This document shows positions 56,916 through 64,000 of a stretch of DNA of 64,000 nt, one piece after another (position 1 is the stretch's first letter; every line of letters begins with the position of its first letter). Position numbers and translations under genes: made by a program. The stretch is from Sphagnum compactum. Its lineage: Eukaryota; Bryophyta; Sphagnopsida; Sphagnales. The notes under the pieces are model-generated. The model was not told the origin of the DNA. It saw only the letters and a list, made by a program, of their open reading frames with translations, and did not search any database. The DNA is taken from contig OZ234503.1 of NCBI GenBank assembly GCA_965153455.1, forward strand, positions 12,405,118-12,469,117, written 5' to 3'.

Positions 56916-57425
56916 TGCATGAGATCAGCCTGCAGTAGTGAAATTGAGTTATGCTATGGTTCAAATTAGTTAGTGGGTTTTGGAAGGAATTAATGATTGC
57001 CAAGCTGCAGCTGCACTAGCTAGGGTGCAAGTATCATGCACTAGATCAGATGGCTCTAGAACCACATGGCAGAAGCAGGCGGTGCAGCGCTCAACGTCTG
57101 GATCATGAGTCATTCAGGAAGCTATTTGGGGCCCAGGTCCTTTTGCAAGATGCTTAAGAACATTACCAATTAGCATGCAAGGCTTTTGGCCATGTGGCAG
57201 CTTCATTCCGCTACCACGAGAATAACCGCCCTTAATCCTGCTTCTTGGGCCATCTACCGTCGCATGATCCATGCAATGCGGCTACCGTTGCACCAGCTGC
57301 AGCTCATCATGTGTATCAATCCCTAGTTCTACTTCCTTGCCATATGTTGCACTTGCAGCTGATCACTCTCCAAGTCTTATATCTTATAACACACCTCATG
57401 TGCTCATCAATATCTCGTACATGCA
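56916..57425 (+). promoter_or_regulatory. RY-rich promoter of the LEA-like gene
   Basis: The RY core CATGCA occurs at 57035-57040, 57174-57179, 57270-57275 and 57420-57425, and inverted (TGCATG) at 56916-56921. That is five sites in about 510 bases, where chance would give well under one. RY elements are bound by B3 factors of the ABI3/FUS3/LEC2 type in seed plants, and related ABI3 proteins act in spores and in desiccation in other land plants. Their presence before an LEA-like gene is what one would expect. A TATA-like 'CTTATATCTTATAA' lies at 57376-57389. The function is inferred. Confidence 0.5.
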
Positions 57426-57587
57426 TCAATTAGAATTGCAGTCGATCTTAAGAGACTAAGTGCTTGATTCAATAGCTAGCTAGCTGCTGTTGTAATTCAC
57501 TCAAATTGCCATTCTACTAGAGTTTTGAGGTTCTTGGCTAAGTTTAAGGAAAGAAAAGAATCAGCTACCTAGCTACCAGCTGCTAAG

Positions 57588-59045
57588 ATGGCGGGACTGT
57601 TCCAAGATGCTAAGAATGCCCTCTCAGGTGCCGCTGGACAGGCGCAGGATGGCGACAAGCTGGTATGTATGAGAGTCTACTGATGAGCTGCTAGTGCACT
57701 ACTACTCAATCTTTGTTCACCTGCACCCTGCATCTAATTCTATTGTCCTTTAGGACTAGTGCGCCATTCATTAATCAGTTGGAGATGGAAAAAGTATCGC
57801 TTGTTTGTTTGTCGTGTCGATTTTGAGATCTATTCCCCTTAGATTTTGCCATGATATTCTCCAGAGTACACCCTAGCTGCAGGCTGATTCTCTGTACTCC
57901 ATTTCTCGTAGACTAGTCCGTTAGTCTGACTGACGTTGCAGTAACCCAGCTAGCGGGGACGTTGGGCTTTTGAGTACAGGGATCAGCTCAGAACCAGGCA
58001 GGACAAACCTGGGATTCAGCTCAGCAGGGAGCTGGTGATGCTGCCAACCAAGCCGGAAATGCTGCTGGCTCCACCTGGGATTCAGCTCAGCAGGGAGCTG
58101 GTAACGCTGCAAACCAAGCCGGAAATGCTGCCGGCTCCACCTGGGATTCAGCTCAGCAGGGAGCCCAGGGAGCTGGTGACGCCGCACAAAACACATGGGA
58201 TTCTGCCAACCAGGGAGCTTCTGGTGCTGCCTCTTACGGCCAGGACAAGGGCAACCAAGCCCAGGACACTGCTGGAGGCGCACTGAACCAGGTATATATT
58301 TCTATATATCCCTTGGCTCCACGCACACTACCAGTGATGATCAATTGATGAAAAAAATGAATTGATTTTGTGAAAATTAAGTTCCATTTGTTATGAGAAT
58401 ATTTGAATGACATTGCATCTAATTGAATTCAGATTCCATTTGACTTGAAATTCAGTTCAACTAAATTAAGAATTAAGATTCGATTCGATTAAAGAGAAAT
58501 GGGATGCAAATTGGAGAAAAAGGTATTGAAAATCTGTTCATGAATATGGTGTCGGAAAAAACACAGATTTGAAAAGACACCTCTCCCTCTTTACTTGAGA
58601 ACTTGCTAAAGATGTTTTAGTTTGGAAATGTTCAAGTGACGACCTACAACTTATAGAATCTCAAGTTGTTCTACCTAAACCAGCTTCTATGAATCATCAT
58701 CATCACTGGATTAATATTCGTGACTAACTCCAGTAGGACTTTCAGATGAAAACTGGAACTCACAATCTATCAAAGTTGCAGATCATTCAATTTACGATTC
58801 AAATTCATTTCTTGCCTTCTTCAATTCTGCAACTCCAAATTCATGTCCTGACCATATTGTGCATAGACTTTCAGATTTATTATAACAATCTAGTACTGTT
58901 TCACAAACTGCTCTGAGCACATGACAATTGACATGGGATCCCAATGTCTGTGTCTAAGTTGTATTGGGTTTGTCATGTGCAGGCTGGTCAGAACGTGGGA
59001 AATTTCGTGAACAGTGCAAAGAATGCATTTTCTGGCGACAACTAG
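57588..59045 (+). CDS. LEA-like small hydrophilic repeat protein, three exons
   Basis: Exons 57588-57662, 57980-58291 and 58983-59045 join in phase 0 with GT-AG introns of 317 and 691 bases, giving 149 residues. Exon 1 encodes 'MAGLFQDAKNALSGAAGQA', exon 3 'VGNFVNSAKNAFSGDN' before TAG, so the two ends share an 'AKNA(L/F)SG' motif. Exon 2 holds a 22-residue repeat, TWDSAQQGAGDAANQAGNAA plus GS. It has two full copies (58007-58072 and 58073-58138), then two shortened ones starting 'TWDSAQQGAQ' and 'TWDSANQGAS'. The protein is rich in Ala, Gly, Gln, Asn and Asp, has almost no Cys or hydrophobic stretches, and has no signal peptide. This fits late-embryogenesis-abundant proteins, which protect membranes and proteins during drying and are usually cytosolic. 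I cannot place it in a numbered LEA group. The start is the first ATG after the promoter and fits the repeat frame. AATAAA at 59428-59433 may be its polyadenylation signal. Confidence 0.8.
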
Positions 59046-59427
59046 ATCAAGATCATATAATTTACATATATAACTTGGATTATTGCTTGAAGTTGTACTG
59101 GATCTAGTAATGGGTCATGAATTCTATCAAACTACAATATGCATGTCATTACAATATTATGCAATTTTATAGAAAGTGTATTATTGCATGTATCTATATT
59201 TTACAGTAATCTTCAGAGGCTGATCTGAACCATTTCAACTTAGTTGAGCACATGATCAGCTTTGCATCTTAAATCAAAAAGTTTTTCTTTTTTTTTGGTT
59301 AACTTTAGCAAGCAGGAATCTGCTGCAGTAGCTCAGCTATGACTGATCAACCGTGTAGAAGGTGGAAGCAGAATTTTATGCTTACTGAAATAATATGTCC
59401 TGTATTGTACTCTCATGTATACTGTAC

Positions 59428-59433
59428 AATAAA
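59428..59433 (+). terminator. Candidate polyadenylation signal of the LEA-like gene
   Basis: AATAAA lies 383 bases after the stop codon, in T/A-rich sequence followed by TTATTTTATGTTT. It is a consensus near-upstream element. Nearer AATAAA-like words are weaker. Confidence 0.4.
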
Positions 59434-60109
59434 CTTATTTTATGTTTCATAAGATTAAATTATATCATAGATCTTTTTATAAATTGTTCCAGAGCTCTGC
59501 ATTTTGGACACTGCTATGATATGATTAGAGGGGGGTTTAAGAGAAATTTTGTCCTGAAATTATAAAAGAAGAACTTCCAGCATCAGATATTGTTTTTTCC
59601 CTTCTTTTGGGTGTTTTTTGTGAAGCGCTTTTGAGAATTTAGATTTGGTGCAAAATTGGCTTGGAAGTTCCTCTTTAACAAGTAATGTAACACTGAAAGG
59701 TAGGTTTTGTTTTGGTACAACGCATGTTGTATCATGTACTTTGAACCTTTACACTTCCAAACAATTGGATTTGGAAATTCAAAAGTCTGCAACTTTTTCA
59801 AAGTTTTTGTTTGGGGTTGTCTTTACACAAGTTTCAAGAGGAATTTCCAACTTCTAACAAGTTAAGCTTGTGAAGAATTGCACACTCCAACTCAACCAAT
59901 GCAGCTCTCCTCGTCAGTGACCTGATTAGGAGAAGACCCAATGGTCAGATTTCCATTCTCCACATACACATGGCCTTACAAATGATGTGATTATACATGG
60001 ACACATTATGCTGACCATGAAATAACTATTTCTGACAGTCAAATCTGAAATTAAGCTTGTCAAAACCTTGTAATCAATTTTAATTAGTGAACCATGCAGT
60101 GTTTTTTTC
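59434..60109. other. Intergenic DNA, no gene supported
   Basis: Short frames on both strands overlap (59583-59857), which speaks against coding. Nothing else is recognised. Confidence 0.5.
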
Positions 60110-60370
60110 TTGGCTAAATTTTGCAACCAGGCCAAAATTTATTTCAGAAAATGGAAAGAAAACCAACAAATCGTGATTTTTAGGGATTTTCTTGCCATTT
60201 TTTGAAATGTAAATAATAAAATTAGCCGCATCTAGACCTTAGCCAAAATTTTCTGAGGTCGCCACTTATAACAGCACTTGTAAAAGTGCTACAGCCCACC
60301 TAGGGCAGTAGCCATTTAATGATAATTAAGGCCCGGATCCTCACTAGGGGATCTACTGGGTGTTTCTTTT
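60110..60370 (+). mobile_element. Dispersed element, family I, copy 3
   Basis: The right part is colinear with 7040-7240: 'TTTTTGAAAT-TAAA', 'CACATCTAGACCT'/'CGCATCTAGACCT', 'AGCACTT-GTAAAAGTGCT', 'CACCTAGGGCAGTAGCCATTTAATG' and 'GGATCCTCACTAGGGGATCTAC'. Non-coding. Confidence 0.6.
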
Positions 60371-62625
60371 ACTGGCGAATTTTTGCTTAATTTTAATCTG
60401 AAAAATATTATTTTGACCTGTATAAAGGATTTTTGATGGGAAAAATGGCCCAAATTTGTCAGATTTCAAACTAAAACAATTCCAAATCACCATAGTCTTA
60501 TGATAACTTCTAGAAGGTAGTCGAGGATAGAGAAGGATTCAATTCCATTGTTTTTCTACCTTCATATCTATTATGTAGCAAATTTGGTTAAATTATTTTC
60601 TGGGTGATCACCACTTTGGCTACATCGCAAAATCCTTAAAAGAAAACCTGGACCTTGAGGAATTTTTTTAAAAAAAACACCCTGGAACTTCCATGGTCTT
60701 CAAAATTTGTGCATAGTTTGAATTAGTTTGGGAAAAACCATGAAAAAGGTAAAGGCCAATTCATTGGGTGCATGGCTTCACTTTGAAATCTAATGATTCA
60801 AGTTTTGTGGTCCTAAATGCGTAATGGTTAATTTGTCATTGGTGTTTACTATCTGCTATCATGAAGTCCAATCCCTTGTGTAGCTTCAAATAATAAACTA
60901 GACATTTAATCTTATTATTTTTGTGGCCTGTGGATATTGAATTCTTGAACTGTTAAAGAAAAGTATGAGCAATAGAATCAAATTTGTGCCACCTTAGATA
61001 AGATGATAGAACAAAGTACCCTCATTCAAGCATATTGCAAGGCGCTGACTTATAGATACAAATTGAATATTAAATTTGAGTTTCATCTCCAAAATATACG
61101 CATCTTATCATGTGTTGTTAGCAGCTCCCTACTAAACTTGATATAAATCTGAATAGAAAAATAATACATAAAATACCAACAAATTTTTTAGGTCATGACT
61201 AGAGGTCCCAGAAGAGGGGTAATAAAAAGGCCACATTCAACTCCAAGATGTCTTGCAACTGAAAGAACTCTTGTGAAACTTACCCACTAAAGTAAGTAGG
61301 CTAATGAGTGAACACTTTAGGGGTGGAAAAAGGAGTTCATTTTCGATAACTTTTTGGCCATGAGCTCCAAACAAGCTAGGTAGCTTTTCACCTAGCACCC
61401 TTGAGTCAATGCATGGTCAGATGGACCAATTTGGATGTCACATAAGTTACTTTTGCAAGATGGTTATTATTACAATGTCTATTTTTTAATATAAATTGAA
61501 ATTTATTTAAAAGGACTTGGTTTGAAAATCTTAACTTGAATATGTATGTGAAAATCATTTTGTAAAATTTTTAAAAGTCGTAAAAGCCATGGACTTTCAA
61601 AGTCCAACTTATGGACTGTAAATTTGGATTTCATTTTCTTATGGACTTTGAAATGGTCATTAATTGATGTTGTGTGTGTTGTAGGGACTTGGTATTAGTT
61701 AGATATCATATCAAAGAAGCTAAGAGAGAAAAAAAATCATGATACCAATGGTAGGGTTATACTTATGGACTTTTAAATAGGTTAAAAAAAGGGTTTTCTT
61801 AAAAGTCCATATCATATTGAAAGAAAATGTGTTTTAAGTGATTTTTCAAAACATGTTTAAAGGAAGAGAAATTTTATGGTGGGCACTAATGACATGGAAA
61901 AAATACAGCCGGCTTACCTACAATCTTAAATTAAGAAAGGAAAAATGTCCCAATTTTGGGCTTTTTGAGCTTTTTTAACGGTAATCATGTGTGGGAAATT
62001 GGTCCACCTAACCATGCATTGACCCCTTTATAACTATTATGTAATTGCATAAATGGAGCTATATCATATGAACACATATCATCATGCCATGTGCAACCAA
62101 TGTGCACCTTATTGTCAAACATGTTAGATGATATTCATGAATAGTAACCCTCTCATCACCAAACTTTATGAACTTTATTTTAACCATGTTCACTTACATT
62201 AATAAAAACAAGTGTGCGCAAGTGCAAACTATAAACAAAATGCCTTGAACATGTGATGTTTGTTCATAGAAGAGGACATGTTCTTAAGATTTACATGGAT
62301 GGACAACCACAATTCAAACCCTAAAATACATCTATTGATTCAAAATGCCATGCTTGGGGGGGTTGGAGGGGGGGAGGAATTTTGTAGCCCTTGTCAAACT
62401 TCTTTTTCAAACTTTTTTTAAATGATTCAAATTTTTTTCACAATAGCTTCCATAATTGGAGATCCATGGCTACAAAGGTTGTTGTTGTATTATTGCTTTC
62501 ATGATTGTGTTGCTCATGATTTTATTGTTAAACTATTTTTGTAAGATTAAGAACTTTGTGGCAATGGTCTTGTTCATATTTGTAGTTTTATGTGATCTTA
62601 TTCATTGGATTCTACGTTCACATTG
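60371..62625. other. AT-rich intergenic DNA
   Basis: No gene is seen. Around 61570-61640 the phrase 'ATGGACTTT(C/G)AAA' recurs several times, a weak local repetition. A G-rich tract lies at 62355-62377. Confidence 0.5.
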
Positions 62626-62629
62626 AAGT

Positions 62630-63075
62630 TGTTGATCTTGGTGTTGATCTTGGTTTTCTAATGGCGTTCAATTTGTTGTTCTTGATGTTTGTCTTGGTTT
62701 GGTGGCACTCAAGTTATTGCTTTTGGTGTTCGTTTAGGTTTTCAAAATTTTAGTGGCATTTGAATTGTTGTTTTTAGTGTTTGTTTTAAACTTTTAATAG
62801 CACTTGAGTCGTTGCTTTCAATGATTTTATTGGTTTTTTGGTGGCATTTGAATTGTTGTTATTTGTGTTTCTTTTTGTCTTCTGGTGCCCAACTTGAGCT
62901 ACTACTTTTGATTTCATCTTGGTCTTATATTAGCACTTGAACTATTGATCTTGGTGTTCATTTTGATTTTATGGTGGTATAGTCACTAAATTTAGTGTTC
63001 ATTTTAGTCTTCTAGTGATGCAACTACTAATTTTAGTGTTCAATGTTCGTCTTGATCTTTTGGTGGTGCTTAAGG
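62630..63075 (+). repeat. Degenerate minisatellite of about 45-55 bp units
   Basis: The unit 'TGTTCGTCTTGGTTTTCTGG', 'TGGCACTTGAATTG' and 'TTGCTTTT' recurs about nine times with heavy divergence. Strand bias toward G and T is strong, as at 19515-19860. The array is not open in any frame throughout. Confidence 0.6.
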
Positions 63076-64000
63076 TTCAACATCCACATTGATGGTTGGT
63101 AGAAGTGAAATCTAATCCTTGCGAAATTATTTCACATTATTGTAACAATAGATTTTCATTACAATATGCACACATTCATAATTTCTACCTTGATTCTAAA
63201 CACACCTAATTTTATAGTTCATGAATACACAAGTTTCATGGTTATTTCATATAACCAAAATTTGCATTTCAGAATACAATGTTAAAAAATCCAGGGACAA
63301 AATTACAATTCATTACATTATATTTTTGATACTACAAAAAATTCACACAACAATATAGATATGGAAATCGTTGTAGAAGTCTATACTTCTTTGTTTTACT
63401 ATAAAAAAAAAATCCATTAGAATTACAACAAAATTCCATGTTCTATGGAAATGAAATTAAAATAGCAAAATAAAATTTATAATATATACAAAACAAAATT
63501 TGTGGTTTTCTATTACAAAGTACCTACAGCTCTTCTTACTCTTCCCAAAACTGTGTTTAAGAAAAATCCCCTTCCTTCTTCTTAGAATTCTCCCTTTTGG
63601 GAAGTCCCAAGTCACATCATCATGGTTCCAAAAACAACAATAATTCAAAATTCAAACTAACAATGTTCCATGATCAATCCCTATCCAAATGCCTTGTTCA
63701 TCCAAACCATGTTTCATCCTACCCCCTTAACAGTGGTCTACTTTTATGATAATTTTTTTATGTGGTTCAAACCTTCCCCCCTCCCCCCCTCCCCTAAAAC
63801 AAGGTCTCACAAGCACATTAGGATGCATTGCAACTTGCATTTTCAATTTCATTCTTTATGGTACATCTTGTGCTTTATATCATGTCTCCATTTATTGCAC
63901 ACTAAAATCATTTCCAATGTTCATAGCTTGGAAACCTTGTGCATTATTTTGGAAGCTTGCTTGGGAGGTCTTGCGAAAGTTCTCACCTTATATATTCCCT
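63076..64000. other. Intergenic DNA, no gene supported
   Basis: AT-rich, with a C-rich run at about 63777-63794. The one minus-strand frame of 63 codons (63457-63648) has no signature. Confidence 0.5.

Noticed and set aside
57921-58283. Minus-strand open frame of 120 codons opposite the LEA-like exon
   Set aside because: It is the antisense shadow of the tandem repeats, with a repeated Gln/Leu/Pro pattern that follows the 66-bp unit.
1-64000. CRISPR arrays, operons, ribosome binding sites, phage or bacterial systems
   Set aside because: No regularly spaced identical repeats or bacterial gene layout exist; introns, MITEs and LTRs show a plant nuclear genome.

Overview
The window looks like nuclear DNA of a land plant with a large, repeat-rich genome. 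The evidence is an intact plant-type PX-PH phospholipase D (PLD zeta), a three-exon gene for a small hydrophilic LEA-like protein with GT-AG introns, Ty1/copia and LTR-retrotransposon remains, a non-autonomous Helitron, a tRNA-derived SINE and many MITEs with TTA/TAA target duplications. Only two confident protein-coding genes occupy 64 kb. The lineage cannot be fixed from sequence alone. The low gene density and the intronless PLD zeta would fit a seed-free vascular plant or a gymnosperm, but that is a guess.

Layout. 1-1330: GC-richer, 5'-leader-like DNA, possibly the start of a minus-strand gene leaving the left edge. 1340-20240: MITEs of several families, some nested, with a perfect 22-bp hairpin (9707-9755), a Helitron on the minus strand (10540-11101) and a SINE with an 11-bp target duplication (15238-15443). 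20283-21102: solo LTR flanked by CTTAT. 22616-24620: decayed copia reverse transcriptase/RNase H on the minus strand, split by a MITE at 23159-23596. 27213-30596: PLD zeta on the minus strand, one open frame of 1127 codons, with a leader reaching to about 33070 that holds a candidate 94-bp intron, a minimal upstream ORF and a (CT)n tract. 33238-40239: dense nested MITEs. 40240-47330: very AT-rich DNA with no recognisable gene. 47335-48101: second solo LTR of the same family, inverted, flanked by GTTGG. 49030-49745: degenerate satellite of about 10 bp. 51270-51760: degraded C-terminal domain of a reverse-transcriptase-type element. 52960-54197: unidentified decayed coding region. 55140-56275: cluster of one short MITE family in both orientations. 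57588-59045: LEA-like gene, preceded by five CATGCA (RY) motifs. 59430-64000: repeats and a minisatellite.

The two genes show no functional link beyond a possible shared theme of stress and membrane lipid signalling, which is inference. I found no CRISPR, rRNA, functional tRNA gene or operon. The most informative signals are the precisely bounded mobile elements, the intronless PLD zeta with its leader, and the tandem-repeat LEA-like gene with its RY-rich promoter.
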